Assembly: GCA_040349255.1 (NCBI GenBank)
Contig: JBEQUE010000161.1
Location: forward strand, 1-64,000
Origin: DATMER01 sp040349255
Lineage (GTDB): Bacteria; Acidobacteriota; Thermoanaerobaculia; Multivoradales; UBA5704
Length of the DNA: 64,000 bases
Reading direction: 5' to 3'
Shown here in pieces: positions 1 through 13,058 of this stretch (positions are counted from its first letter, which is position 1; the number at the start of each line of letters is the position of its first letter). The notes under the pieces were generated by a model. It saw only the letters and a program-made list of their open reading frames with translations, searched no databases and was not told the origin of the DNA. The position numbers and the translations under genes are program-made.

Positions 1-396
1 CTCGGCCCGATCGCGGGCGGGCACGGCCTCGCCGCCGAGCGTCAGCAGGTGGAGCGCGGCCCTCGCGAAGCCCGTGGCGAGACGCCCGACCTTGCCGGCG
101 ACAGCCTCGATCTTCCTCGCCCGGGCGGCGGCCGGGTTGGCGGGGTCTGTCCTCGCCACGGCCCGGGCCGCTTCCATGTCGGCCAGGACGGCGTCGATCC
201 TCTCCGGACCGAGCCCCATGTGGGCGATCAGGATCTCCAGCTTCCCCCGGCGCAGCGTCCTCCGGCCGCTCTCGTACTCGTTGACGGAGTGCGCCGACAG
301 GCCGGCGGCTTTCTCCAGGCGGACCTGGTTCCATCCCAGCGTCTCCCGCAGGTGGCGGAGGACGATGCTCATGTCGGACTTGGTCTCCCCGGCCAT
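1..396 (-). CDS. XRE-family helix-turn-helix regulator (C-terminus off the window)
   Basis: Reading leftward from the ATG at 396, an open frame of 132 codons runs to the window edge without a stop. Residues about 9-60 form an XRE/Cro-like helix-turn-helix: a predicted helix with LGWNQVRLEKAAGLS, then HSVNEYESGRRTL, the usual recognition-helix pattern. The following residues are Ala/Arg-rich and helical and are not recognised. A good ribosome site (GAGGAGAG, about 5 bases upstream) supports this start. A palindromic AT-rich site just upstream could be its promoter or autoregulatory operator. The protein is probably a DNA-binding repressor; its targets cannot be inferred because the left neighbour is not visible. 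Confidence 0.75.
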   Translation of the reverse strand, partial: MAGETKSDMSIVLRHLRETLGWNQVRLEKAAGLSAHSVNEYESGRRTLRRGKLEILIAHMGLGPERIDAVLADMEAARAVARTDPANPAAARARKIEAVAGKVGRLATGFARAALHLLTLGGEAVPARDRAE

Positions 397-424
397 GGTC
401 TCTCCTCGAAAAAATCTCCTCTCT

Positions 425-434
425 CTATATATAG
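425..434 (-). promoter_or_regulatory. Palindromic AT-rich box upstream of the XRE regulator
   Basis: CTATATATAG is a perfect 10-base palindrome about 29-38 bases upstream of the XRE start. It is conspicuously AT-rich in a GC-rich region. It fits a -10 element that also serves as an autoregulatory operator. No convincing -35 hexamer is visible at the right spacing, so the assignment is tentative. Confidence 0.35.
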
Positions 435-647
435 TTACCGCAACCCCCCTTCCGATGGACAAGCGGGAGCAACTTTCTCGCGGCTTCCGGAAAAGCCGTG
501 CTGGGACATCACGCGGAAGGCCGTACTTCCTCTTCCGCTTGGCGGATCGGGCGGGAGGAGAGATCCTGCGCTCGCCGTACGCGAGGCCCGCCAGGGCGAG
601 CCCCGGCGGCAGGGTTCCTTGACAATCGATTCACTGAAGGAAGCCGC

Positions 648-671
648 GGGGGCTGGCAACGGCCAGCCCCC
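648..671 (-). terminator. Hairpin terminator after the kinase/cyclase/AAA gene
   Basis: A perfect 10-bp GC-rich stem (GGGGGCTGGC and its complement) with a 4-base loop lies 6 bases past the stop codon of the large minus-strand gene. A moderately T-rich stretch follows on the minus strand, so it probably terminates that transcript. Confidence 0.55.
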
Positions 672-676
672 GGTAT

Positions 677-3600
677 TCAATCCGGAGAGAGCCGGTCGAG
701 GAGCTGGCGCGCTTCCTGGAGGTCGCGAGTCTTGAGCCCGTCGTCGTGAAACGCTTCAATGGCCGTGGCGAGGACAGGCAGGACCTCGCCCGCGCGGCCC
801 TGTTCCGCCAGGAGGCGGCCGAGGCTGGTTGCCGCGCGCAACTCGAACCCCCGGGCCTCTGGGCCGCGGGCGATTTCGAGCGCCTTCAGAAACGAGGTCT
901 CAGCCGCCCGGACATCTCCGGAGGCGCGCAGCAGCTCGCCTTCAAGGCGATGGAGCTCGGCATCGTAATAGATATCGAGCCGAGTTTCCGACCGGGCAAG
1001 GAGCTCGCGGGAAATGGCCAGCCCCTCGTCAAGACGGCCGGATGCCAGATGGGCTTCGATCAGATAGGAAACGTAGTATCCCCAGGACAGCCGGGACCCG
1101 GTGGCCTCGTACAGGTCGAGCCCGGTCCGGATCTGCGCCGCTCCACCCTCCAGGTCTCCATGCTGGCAGGCGACCCATCCTGTCCCGCAATGGGCGAGAG
1201 CGTAGAACATGGCGAACTCCTGCTCGCGCGACAGATCCATCATCCGGCGTGACGCCTGCTCGACTCGCTCGGGGTTCCTCAGGTGGTGCCACAGGATCAT
1301 TTCGAAGAGCAGCTTGTAGGCGAGCAGCAGGGGCGGCGAGCGCAGGGCCTCGACTGTAGAGGTCGCCTCGCCCCACGCTCGAACTGCCTCGTCCGGTCGG
1401 CCGAGGATCCAAAGGGTCCAGATCCGGTAGTTGAAGGACAGGAGGATCGTCTGCTCGCCGACAGTCCGGGCAATTTCGGGATACAGAGCCGGGTCATGGA
1501 GCGCCACCGCCTGTTCGGCCAGGTCCAGGGTCTCCACGAAGCGGCCGCCGTAGAAAGTGGTCATCAACTGGACCGCGCGACCGGTGACGACCTCGGCGGG
1601 AGTTTCCGCGAGGCGCCCGATCTCGGCAGCGAGCTCGAGCGAGGGTCGGCGGTCTCCCCGCATCAGGTGGTAGGCCCAGACCGCACCGATGGCGGGGATC
1701 AACCCACGGCGCTCCCCGAGCTCCCGGCAGAGAGCCACGCAGCGCTCGGCGTTGACGGCGATCTCAGAGGATCCCCAGCCCTTGAGTGCCGCAAGAGCCG
1801 GGGCGAGCGTGGAGCGCAGCGCAAGCTCCCGCCCCCGCAATTCGGGCGCAACCGGCAGGCCGAGCAGCAGGTCGAGCGCCCGGCTCAGATGTCTCACCGC
1901 CTCGAGCTTGGCCAGGCGCTGCATGGCGCGATGGCCGGCCGTCTCCAGACAGCCGATGGCCTCCAGCGTCAGGCCGCCACGCTCGCAATGATGCGCCACG
2001 AGCTCGGGCTCCGCCTCCGCCATTCCCGGGAGATCCGTCTGCAGCACCTGGGCGATCCGCCGGTGGATCTGCTGGCGGTCGCTTGCCAGGAGGGACAGAT
2101 AGGCGGCGTCCTGGATCAGGGCGTGCTTGAAGATGTAGCGCATCCCCTGCGCCGGCCCGCGGCGGTGCACGATCTCGGCCTGGAGGAGGTGGCTGAGCGC
2201 ATTGCGCAGGGCGGCTCCCTTCACCCAGGAGAGGGCCTCCAACTGCTCCAGGGTAAAAGTGCGGCCGATCACCGCCGCGAGCTGCGCCACCGCCTTGGCC
2301 TCCCCCAGCCGGTCGAGCCGGGCGAGAAGCGAAGAACCGAGCGTGAACGGGATGGCCGACGGCTCGCGCAGCGGAGCTTCCGTCTCCGCCGCCTCCGATG
2401 CCTCCGATACCGCCTTGGTCAGCTCCTCCAGGAAGAGCGGGATTCCGTCGGTCCGCACGACGATCTCCCGGCGCACCTCGGCCGGCAATTCCTTCCCCTC
2501 GGCCATCTGCTGGACCAACTGCGCGGCGTGGCCCTCGCTCAGGCCGGCCAGGTTGAGCTGTGTGACCGAGGTCTGGTGGCGCCATGGAGGCGTGAGCTCG
2601 GGCCGGAAGGTGGCGACGAGCAGAAGGGGGAGCGAGGCGATCTCGCCCAGCAGCAGGTCGAGAAGCTCCAGAGACGAGGGATCGATCCAGTGCAGGTCCT
2701 CGACCACCAGCACCACCGGATGGCGTTCGGCCATGGCGCCGAGGAGCGCGACGACGGCGCTGAGCGTCCGCTTGCGCCGGGCCTCGGGGCTGAGGACGAG
2801 CGGTGGATAGCGGCCCTCGACGGGCAGCGTGAGCAACGCCCCCAGCAGGGGAGCATGGTCGAATCGGGGAAGGCCGTAGTCGTCGAGAATCTCTTCGAGC
2901 CGGCGGAGCCTGTCCTCGGGCAGGGCCTCGGCCGCGTACATCGCCTGGGAGAGGAGCTGGATGACCGGTGAGAGCGGCGTGTTCTGGGCGAAGGCCGAAC
3001 CGTAGGCGGTCAGCCAGACTGGCGCCTCGGCCGAGAGCCGCTCGGCCAGGGCCTGGACCAGGCGCGACTTGCCGATCCCGGCTTCCCCGGCGATCAGCAC
3101 CGCCTGTCCCGATCCCGAGCTGGCCAGCCGGAAGCGGTCGAGGAGGATGTGGATTTCGGCATCGCGGTTGACCAGGGGGAGCGGCAGGCCGTGCTCGCCG
3201 GTCCCGTGCTCCAGCGGTGACCCCAGCTCATACGCGTCGATGGTGGCGTCAAGGTCCTCCACATGGACGGCCGAGAGGGGAAAAGTGGAGTACTTCCTGC
3301 CGAGCAGCCGGCGGCTCGCCGCGCTGATCCCGATGCGGCCGGCCGTCATCTGGCCCTGGATCGCCGCGGCGATGTCGAACGTATCTCCGGGCTGGAGTGA
3401 CGGGCCCGCGGAGGGGCGGGTCACCACCACGGCGGGTCCGGTATGGATGCCCGCCCGAATGGCGAGCCGGCAGGCGGGGCCCAGGACCGCCGCGAAGCGC
3501 TCCTGGAGCTCCCGGGCCGCCCGGACGGCGCGCTCGGCGTCGTCCTCGTGGGCCAGCGGATAGCCGAAGCAGAGCCACAGCTTGCGGTTGAGGGAGGCGC

Positions 3601-4771
3601 CGAGGGAGCCGGAGAGCTCCCGGCCGATCTCTCGTCCGAGTCCCTCGAAGGTGGCCGCCGCCTCGGAGAGGGCCTCGATCGCGAGAGTGCTCGTCTCGCC
3701 GGGAGACCGATCGAGCTGGATCAGGCCGCAGCAGACGACAGTCACGGTCCGCCACTCGCCGCCGCTCTGCCTGGGCTCGCCGGCCGTCGCCGGCCGATCG
3801 GCCATGCGGCCCGGCCCCTCGGCGAGAGTGACCAGCGTGGGCTCGTCGGCGCGGAGCGCCGGCGTGCCCGGTCTCTGCCAGCCGGAAGCGCTGTCCGCGG
3901 CTGTCTGGAGAGGAGGTTGGAGAGCCTTCAGGGCCGCAAGCACCTCGGACGCGGAGGCCGGGCGGTCCTCCGGCTCCTTCCGGAGCAGCCAGTCCACGAG
4001 CTCGCAGACCTCGGGCGGGACCTCGGGCCGGAGCTGCTGGATCGGAGCCGGATCGTGCTCCACCACCCTGGCGAGCGACAGCGCCGGGGTCTCGGCCCGG
4101 AAGGGCATCCTGCCGGCGAGCATCTCGTAGAGCAGCGATCCCAGGGAGAAGAGGTCGGAGCGCTCGTCGAGAGCGCGGCCGAGGACCTGCTCGGGAGACA
4201 TGGCGTAGCAGGTGCCCAGGACGTTGCCGGTCAGGGTGATCGTCAGGTCCCGGTCTTCGTCGAGGATGCCTTCGCGCGGCATCTCCTTGGCCAGGCCGAA
4301 GTCGAGGATCTTGGCGCGGCCCGAGACCGTGACGACGACATTGGTCGCCTTGAGGTCCCGGTGGAGGATGCCCTGGGCGTGGGCCTCGGCGAGGCCCTCG
4401 GCGATATCGCGGCAGAGCTCGACCGCGCGCGCCGGGGGGATGGCGGACTCCTCTTCGAGAACACGGCGAATCGTTTTGCCCTGGATGAGCTCCATGACGA
4501 TCCAGTCGTCGTCCGCGCCCTCGAGGATGTCGTAGATATGGACGATCGCGGGATGGTTGAGGCGCGCCACGGCCCGGGCTTCGCGCCAGAGGCGCTCGCG
4601 GCCGTGGTGCAGCGCCGCGTCGGCGCGGATCTGCTTGAGGGCGACCCAGCGCTGGAGGCGCTCGTCCCAGGCGCGCCAGACCGCGCCCATGCCGCCGCTG
4701 CCGAGCAGGCGGTCGAGCCGGTACGGCCCGATGCTCGCCGGCGGTTTCAAACCCCGGTTGTCGGATTGCAC
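677..4771 (-). CDS. Ser/Thr kinase - nucleotide-cyclase-like - AAA ATPase - TPR signalling protein
   Basis: This 1364-residue cytoplasmic multidomain protein starts at a GTG. Residues about 17-285 are a Hanks-type kinase: glycine loop GSGGMGAV, K46 in ALK, catalytic HRDLKATN (137-144), and DFG followed by an activation segment ending in SPEQ. Residues about 341-520 resemble a class III nucleotide cyclase domain (GEWRTVTVVCCGLI). Around 560 a Walker A (GEAGIGKS) begins an AAA/STAND-type ATPase, with Walker B VVLVVEDLHW. The last 450 residues or so are TPR-like helices. This architecture is typical of bacterial kinase-coupled STAND regulators. It lies 30 bases downstream of the glycosyltransferase gene on the same strand, so the two may share a transcript. 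Whether the cyclase domain is active is unknown. The ribosome site is weak. Confidence 0.9.
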   Translation of the reverse strand: MQSDNRGLKPPASIGPYRLDRLLGSGGMGAVWRAWDERLQRWVALKQIRADAALHHGRERLWREARAVARLNHPAIVHIYDILEGADDDWIVMELIQGKTIRRVLEEESAIPPARAVELCRDIAEGLAEAHAQGILHRDLKATNVVVTVSGRAKILDFGLAKEMPREGILDEDRDLTITLTGNVLGTCYAMSPEQVLGRALDERSDLFSLGSLLYEMLAGRMPFRAETPALSLARVVEHDPAPIQQLRPEVPPEVCELVDWLLRKEPEDRPASASEVLAALKALQPPLQTAADSASGWQRPGTPALRADEPTLVTLAEGPGRMADRPATAGEPRQSGGEWRTVTVVCCGLIQLDRSPGETSTLAIEALSEAAATFEGLGREIGRELSGSLGASLNRKLWLCFGYPLAHEDDAERAVRAARELQERFAAVLGPACRLAIRAGIHTGPAVVVTRPSAGPSLQPGDTFDIAAAIQGQMTAGRIGISAASRRLLGRKYSTFPLSAVHVEDLDATIDAYELGSPLEHGTGEHGLPLPLVNRDAEIHILLDRFRLASSGSGQAVLIAGEAGIGKSRLVQALAERLSAEAPVWLTAYGSAFAQNTPLSPVIQLLSQAMYAAEALPEDRLRRLEEILDDYGLPRFDHAPLLGALLTLPVEGRYPPLVLSPEARRKRTLSAVVALLGAMAERHPVVLVVEDLHWIDPSSLELLDLLLGEIASLPLLLVATFRPELTPPWRHQTSVTQLNLAGLSEGHAAQLVQQMAEGKELPAEVRREIVVRTDGIPLFLEELTKAVSEASEAAETEAPLREPSAIPFTLGSSLLARLDRLGEAKAVAQLAAVIGRTFTLEQLEALSWVKGAALRNALSHLLQAEIVHRRGPAQGMRYIFKHALIQDAAYLSLLASDRQQIHRRIAQVLQTDLPGMAEAEPELVAHHCERGGLTLEAIGCLETAGHRAMQRLAKLEAVRHLSRALDLLLGLPVAPELRGRELALRSTLAPALAALKGWGSSEIAVNAERCVALCRELGERRGLIPAIGAVWAYHLMRGDRRPSLELAAEIGRLAETPAEVVTGRAVQLMTTFYGGRFVETLDLAEQAVALHDPALYPEIARTVGEQTILLSFNYRIWTLWILGRPDEAVRAWGEATSTVEALRSPPLLLAYKLLFEMILWHHLRNPERVEQASRRMMDLSREQEFAMFYALAHCGTGWVACQHGDLEGGAAQIRTGLDLYEATGSRLSWGYYVSYLIEAHLASGRLDEGLAISRELLARSETRLDIYYDAELHRLEGELLRASGDVRAAETSFLKALEIARGPEARGFELRAATSLGRLLAEQGRAGEVLPVLATAIEAFHDDGLKTRDLQEARQLLDRLSPD

Positions 4772-4801
4772 GGGGTAATAATAAACGAAAGTCCGGCGAC
4801 C

Positions 4802-6376
4802 CTATGGCAGCAGCTCGAAGCGGATCTCCGCGTCCCGGTCCAGGTAGCTCCGGCCGGGCACGTTGACGCCGGTGGCCTTGAAGTTCCGGTGGAGGGAGAC
4901 TCCCCAGAGCTCCACGGCCAGGAGAAGGACCGCGAGCGTGGCGAGGGTCTGCCAGAGACGGCGCGGCGGATCGGCGGGGGAGGGGAGGCTCGGGCTCCGG
5001 TCGTTCTTCAGATTGGCGAGCCAGGCGAGCGCGGCTCCCAGGAAGGGCAGCCAGAACAGGAAGATGAGCAGGCCAAGGCGGACGTAGCCGAAGAACAGGC
5101 CGGTCGCCACCAGGACCGAGACCGTGACCACCAGGGCCACGCCGGTCCAGCGCCGGGCAGGGCCGGGCGTCGCCAGGCAGAGGATCAGGCCGAGGAGCGA
5201 GAGCGGGCCGGCAATCCAATAGCCGGTGTTCGAGTCGGGCACGAACATGTCCACCGGCCGGCGGTGGCCGTTCAGGCCTCCGGGCCAGTCGAACTGGGTC
5301 CAGCCGAGCTTCCAGGCCTCGGCGACCAGGGCCCATTTCTTCAGGACGAGGCTCGCGAAGGCTCCGGGGTTCCCGCGGATCCAGGTCCAGGCCATGCGGT
5401 CGCCGTGCAGGATGAACTCCACGTGCTGCGGGTCTTTCAGGTCGAGGCCGGGGTTCTGCGCCTGCGAGGTCATGAAGTCGCGCGAGAAGCCGCCCTTCGC
5501 CATCGGGTTGTTCGCCAGCGCGAGGTTGATCGGGCCGTAGAGCGTCAGCGGCACGAAGGTCGGCAGCGGCTCGCTGGTCTGGCCCTGGAACTCCTCGTTG
5601 ACCGCATTCAGCCGGACGGCGTTGCGGATCGTCCACGGCGTGACGATCGCGATCCAGCCGAGAGCCACCAGGACCCAGGGGCGCAGGCCGGTCCACTTCC
5701 AGCGCGATCCGAGCAGCCCGATCCCCACCAGGAGAACCGCCACGAGCGCGGCCTCGGCCCGGGTCAGCGCCAGCGCTCCGAGGAGCAGGCCGAGGACGAT
5801 CGACCAGCCGGGTCCGCCGGGCTTTCGTTCCTCTTCCGGCACCGCCAGGGGATGCTCGAAGCGGCGGGTCCAGACCAGGAGCGCGAGGAGGAGGAGGACC
5901 AGGTAGAAGCTCTCGGTGACCGGCGCGATCGAGAGCACGTCCAGGCCGAAGTGGAAGACGCCGAGGAACGCGCCGAGGAGCGCGACCGTGCGTCCCAGGT
6001 AGGGCCGCGCCAGGAGGTAGAGGAGGCCGAGCGCGAGGCTGCCCAGGAGGGCCATGACCGATTTGACCGCCACGTGCGGCACCTGGGCCGACGCAGAGCC
6101 GGCGCCGAGCAGCGAGTGGAGGAAGGCCAGGAACCAGGCGAAACCGGGCGGATGGAAGGGGATGCCGTGGTCGTAGAGCCGGCCCGCGAGGAGGTCGCGG
6201 GCGTAGCTGTAGAAGACCTCCGAGTCCCCTTCGTAGAAGAAGGAGTAGGGCCAGGCGAAGTCGCGGTTCGAGCGCAGGAAGATCAGCCTCTGGATCCAGG
6301 CCAGAAGGGTGATGCCGGCGGCGATGCGCAGGTCGGGGGGCTTGCGCCGGGCGCGTTTCCGAATTCGCTGGCTCAC
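4802..6376 (-). CDS. Membrane glycosyltransferase, GT39/ArnT-like (GT-C fold)
   Basis: A 524-residue polytopic membrane protein with about 10-12 predicted hydrophobic segments. The N-terminus is Arg/Lys-rich and cytoplasmic. The first luminal loop contains the acidic motif FYEGDSEVFYSYARDLL followed by the PFHPPGF segment, the pattern found in dolichyl-phosphate-mannose/ArnT-like GT39 transferases, where the acidic pair is catalytic. Such enzymes move a sugar from a polyprenyl-phosphate donor to protein or lipid on the outer face of the inner membrane. The C-terminal portion after residue 480 is a short periplasmic tail. The start is a GTG without a strong ribosome site. The acceptor cannot be deduced. 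Confidence 0.8.
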   Translation of the reverse strand: MSQRIRKRARRKPPDLRIAAGITLLAWIQRLIFLRSNRDFAWPYSFFYEGDSEVFYSYARDLLAGRLYDHGIPFHPPGFAWFLAFLHSLLGAGSASAQVPHVAVKSVMALLGSLALGLLYLLARPYLGRTVALLGAFLGVFHFGLDVLSIAPVTESFYLVLLLLALLVWTRRFEHPLAVPEEERKPGGPGWSIVLGLLLGALALTRAEAALVAVLLVGIGLLGSRWKWTGLRPWVLVALGWIAIVTPWTIRNAVRLNAVNEEFQGQTSEPLPTFVPLTLYGPINLALANNPMAKGGFSRDFMTSQAQNPGLDLKDPQHVEFILHGDRMAWTWIRGNPGAFASLVLKKWALVAEAWKLGWTQFDWPGGLNGHRRPVDMFVPDSNTGYWIAGPLSLLGLILCLATPGPARRWTGVALVVTVSVLVATGLFFGYVRLGLLIFLFWLPFLGAALAWLANLKNDRSPSLPSPADPPRRLWQTLATLAVLLLAVELWGVSLHRNFKATGVNVPGRSYLDRDAEIRFELLP

Positions 6377-6403
6377 AAGAGGTGGGGAGGATAGCAGAGA
6401 AGA

Positions 6404-6431
6404 CAGGGGCCGGGCGGAAGCCCGGCCCCTG
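6404..6431 (-). terminator. Strong hairpin terminator between protease 1 and the glycosyltransferase
   Basis: A perfect 12-bp stem (CAGGGGCCGGGC with its complement) and a GGAA tetraloop lie 11 bases beyond the stop codon of metalloprotease 1. The minus strand continues with a T/C-rich run. It should separate protease transcription from the downstream glycosyltransferase. Confidence 0.7.
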
Positions 6432-6442
6432 GAAACGAAGGC

Positions 6443-8533
6443 CTACTGAGTGCAGGCCGGACGCGTGCCGCAGGCGATGCCGTGGGCGTTGAACGCGTCC
6501 CAGATCCGGCAGCCGTTCGGCGTGCCGTTGGCGAGGTTGCCGTCGTCGTCGTCCGCGGACAGGAAGACCGTGTACCAGTTCGTCGAGCCGCAGCCGTTCA
6601 CGGTGGCGGACGGGTTGCAGGTGCCGCCCGAGGCCACGCGGTAGGCGCCCTTGCTGGGCGTCAGGCTCTTGTACCAGATGGAGTCCATCTTGCTCCAGCC
6701 GGTGGTGGTGCCCCAGTAGGAGGTCAGGCTCTGGGCGAGGTCCCAGTTGGCCGAGCTGGCGATGATGCTCTCGCAGTGACCCTCGTAGCCCATCGGACCC
6801 GCATAGCCGGTGTACGGGCAGGCGTAGCGGTCGCAGTTGATGCCCGCGTTGGCGGTCACGTTGGCCGGCTTGGCGATCGTCGAGGCGCCGCCGTTGACGC
6901 CGCCGACGCCGAAGTCGTCCACGTCGCGCACGCCGGTGCAGGCGTTGCAGTTGTAGCAGTTGGTGCCCGGCCGGAAGTTCTGGCCGATGCAGGGATCCTT
7001 GGTCTCGAGGAAGGCGAAGGTGTCGCCGACCGCCTCGCCGGAGCCCGCGTCGCTCGCCGCGCCGCCGGAGTTGGTGTCCATCCCGTGGCCCCACTCGTGG
7101 AGGAACACGGCCGCGATCTCACCCGTGTTCGAGCAGCCGCCGCCCGAGCGGTAGAAGTTCACCGTGCTGCCGTTCCAGAAGGCGTTGCAGGTGTTGTTGA
7201 TGTTCATGTTGGCGGTCAGCTTGCCGGCCAGCCAGGAGTTGGTCGGGAAGAAGCCGGCCGCCTTCCGGTTGATGTTGGTCAGGTGGTAGAAGCCCGAGCG
7301 CGCCGCGTGGGTGTTGCCCGCGCCGCCGGAGCCCGGGGTGGTGCAGTCCGTGCCGCCGCTGGTGCCGAAGGCGATGTTGCCGGTCGAGCTGTCGGACTTC
7401 GAGATCGAGCCGCACTTGTCGCTGATGGCAATGTACTTGCCGTTGAGCGTCGTGGTCGCCGTGCCGCCGCCGTAGGTGTAGTTGCCCGAGGCGTCGGTCG
7501 TCTTGGTGGTGGTGTTGGTGACGTTGAGGAACGGCAGGCCGCGCACCGACTCCGGGTCGGTGTTGGTGGTCGGGTAGATGCCGCCGGTGACCTGGGCGTA
7601 GACGTTGCTGTCCACGAGCTGCAGGATGTTGCCGTTGCGGGCGTTGACCCAGGCCAGGTAGGTGGTGGCGTCGTTGGTCAGGCGGAAGCTGACCTCCCAG
7701 ACCAGCGCGTGGCGGTAGCCGGTGCCCGCGGAGCCCTTGTAGACCTCGCCCGGACGCTCGCCGGTGGCGAGCAGCGGGATGAGCTTGAGCTTGCCGGTGT
7801 TGACAAACTCGGCGACCTGCGAGGAGCCCGCGCCGATCCGGGTCAGGGCGGCGGCGAACGCCGCCTCGCGGGTGATCTTCGGCGTGGTGGCCACGCTCAC
7901 CTCGGCGACCCGCTCGGTGCCGAACTGGACGATGTTGCCGTTGTTGATGCGGAAGAAGGCATTGGCGCCTTCGACCGGCACGCCGTGGCGGAACTGCTGG
8001 AATTCCACGAACCAGATCTCATGGTTCTCGCCGACGTTGACCGTGGCGTCGGGGTTGAGCCGCAGCTCTTCCTGGGAGATCCGGAAGATCTCCGGATACT
8101 GCGCCATGAAGCCGCGCAGGATGCGCTCGACGTCGGAGACACGGGCCGGGCCGTTCGAGGACAGGCCGGCGCGCGACGGGGTCAGGTTGTTGCCGCGGCC
8201 CGGCAGCACCGGGACGCCGGCGCCCTGGATCAGGTTGGCGCGGTCGGAGCGGGTGTCCCAGCGGACCTCCCACTGGTTGGAGTTCTCGGCGAAGAAGCGG
8301 CTGAGGGCCGCGGCGCGCGAGACCTCGCCCTGGCCGGTGATGTTGCGCACCGTCTCGAGAGACGGCTGGACGCCCAGCTCGGGAGCCACGACGGTGCGGG
8401 AGAAGATGGCGGAGCGGAGGACCGACAGATCGTTGTCCGCCGCATCTTCATGGGGCGTGATGGCGAAGGAAAGCGTGGGGACCAGAAGCAGGGCCGACAA
8501 GGTCAGCCCGGACAGCTTCCTGCGATTGGACAC
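6443..8533 (-). CDS. Secreted zinc metalloprotease, paralogue 1
   Basis: A 696-residue exported peptidase. I chose the GTG at 8533 because an AAAGGAG site lies 7 bases upstream and the product then starts with a typical Sec signal (NRRKLSGLTLSALLLVPTLS, cut near AIA). Residues about 60-330 form an FTP/PepSY-like propeptide region (for example GVPVEGANAFFRINNGNIVQF). The catalytic core has HEWGHGMD at about residue 479 (HExxH zinc ligands) and, downstream, GEAVGDTFAFLE, a likely third glutamate ligand as in M4/M36 gluzincins. It ends with several Cys pairs that probably form disulfides outside the cell. It is the most downstream of three tandem paralogues and closely resembles paralogue 3. The exact MEROPS family is not certain. 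Confidence 0.87.
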   Translation of the reverse strand: MSNRRKLSGLTLSALLLVPTLSFAITPHEDAADNDLSVLRSAIFSRTVVAPELGVQPSLETVRNITGQGEVSRAAALSRFFAENSNQWEVRWDTRSDRANLIQGAGVPVLPGRGNNLTPSRAGLSSNGPARVSDVERILRGFMAQYPEIFRISQEELRLNPDATVNVGENHEIWFVEFQQFRHGVPVEGANAFFRINNGNIVQFGTERVAEVSVATTPKITREAAFAAALTRIGAGSSQVAEFVNTGKLKLIPLLATGERPGEVYKGSAGTGYRHALVWEVSFRLTNDATTYLAWVNARNGNILQLVDSNVYAQVTGGIYPTTNTDPESVRGLPFLNVTNTTTKTTDASGNYTYGGGTATTTLNGKYIAISDKCGSISKSDSSTGNIAFGTSGGTDCTTPGSGGAGNTHAARSGFYHLTNINRKAAGFFPTNSWLAGKLTANMNINNTCNAFWNGSTVNFYRSGGGCSNTGEIAAVFLHEWGHGMDTNSGGAASDAGSGEAVGDTFAFLETKDPCIGQNFRPGTNCYNCNACTGVRDVDDFGVGGVNGGASTIAKPANVTANAGINCDRYACPYTGYAGPMGYEGHCESIIASSANWDLAQSLTSYWGTTTGWSKMDSIWYKSLTPSKGAYRVASGGTCNPSATVNGCGSTNWYTVFLSADDDDGNLANGTPNGCRIWDAFNAHGIACGTRPACTQ

Positions 8534-8589
8534 AGCTTGGCTCCTTTCGGTTCGACAGCCGTTCATTCGGTGAGCGCCCTCGGCCGAGG

Positions 8590-8605
8590 CCCTGGAAATA
8601 TCCGG
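8590..8605 (-). promoter_or_regulatory. Conserved upstream element of protease 1 (copy A)
   Basis: On the minus strand this reads CCGGATATTTCCAGGG, 57-72 bases upstream of the protease 1 start. Paralogue 3 carries the same element with one difference (CCGGACATTTCCAGGG) at almost the same distance. In both cases a GC-rich inverted repeat follows toward the gene (here CCTCGGCCGAGG). It may be a promoter, a regulator site or a 5'-leader structure. Confidence 0.4.
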
Positions 8606-8684
8606 GGACTCGGCCTCCGGCGCGGATCGACGTACTGTTTGCTCCTGATATGTACAGTGCGCCAACCCCCTCCGAGCGAGCCGT

Positions 8685-10709
<2,025 letters not shown>

Positions 10710-10748
10710 GGGGCATCCTCCTTCGATCGGTAAAATGATCGAAAGATG

Positions 10749-10754
10749 ATTATC
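10749..10754 (-). promoter_or_regulatory. Candidate -10 element for protease 2
   Basis: On the minus strand TGCGATAAT forms an extended -10-like element about 40 bases upstream of the GTG start, in an AT-rich island between GC-rich flanks. No clear -35 element is visible. The spacing to the start fits a short leader. Confidence 0.3.
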
Positions 10755-10782
10755 GCATGCGGGCCCGGGGGAGACGAAAAAC

Positions 10783-10806
10783 GGGGGCCGGATGGCTCCG
10801 GCCCCC
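10783..10806 (-). terminator. Intrinsic terminator of protease 3
   Basis: A perfect 10-bp stem (GGGGGCCGGA and its complement) with a TGGC loop lies 21 bases past the protease 3 stop. On the minus strand it is followed by CGTTTTTC, a genuine T tract. This is the most classical terminator in the window. Confidence 0.75.
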
Positions 10807-10827
10807 GCGGGTGCTTCGGGAAGGGTT

Positions 10828-12921
<2,094 letters not shown>

Positions 12922-12972
12922 GGGTGCTTCCTCCTTTTCTGAACGTCCTGGGACAAGGCCCGCCGGGCCAGA

Positions 12973-12988
12973 CCCTGGAAATGTCCGG
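12973..12988 (-). promoter_or_regulatory. Conserved upstream element of protease 3 (copy B)
   Basis: Minus-strand CCGGACATTTCCAGGG, 52-67 bases before the start, matches copy A upstream of protease 1 at 15 of 16 positions. It is followed by a short GC hairpin (GGCCC-GGC-GGGCC). The surrounding bases differ between the two copies, which suggests selection on this block. Confidence 0.4.
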
Positions 12989-13058
12989 AGGCTGGACCGG
13001 CAGGCGAGAATGGGACTCGAAAAGGAAAGGTGCCGGAAAACCCGAAAGGCGAGCCAGG

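Noticed and set aside
3249..7094. Very long minus-strand open frame of about 1280 codons across the kinase, glycosyltransferase and protease genes
   Set aside because: It overlaps three well-supported genes in other frames, is dominated by Arg, Pro and Gly, and shows no domain. It is a by-product of high GC.
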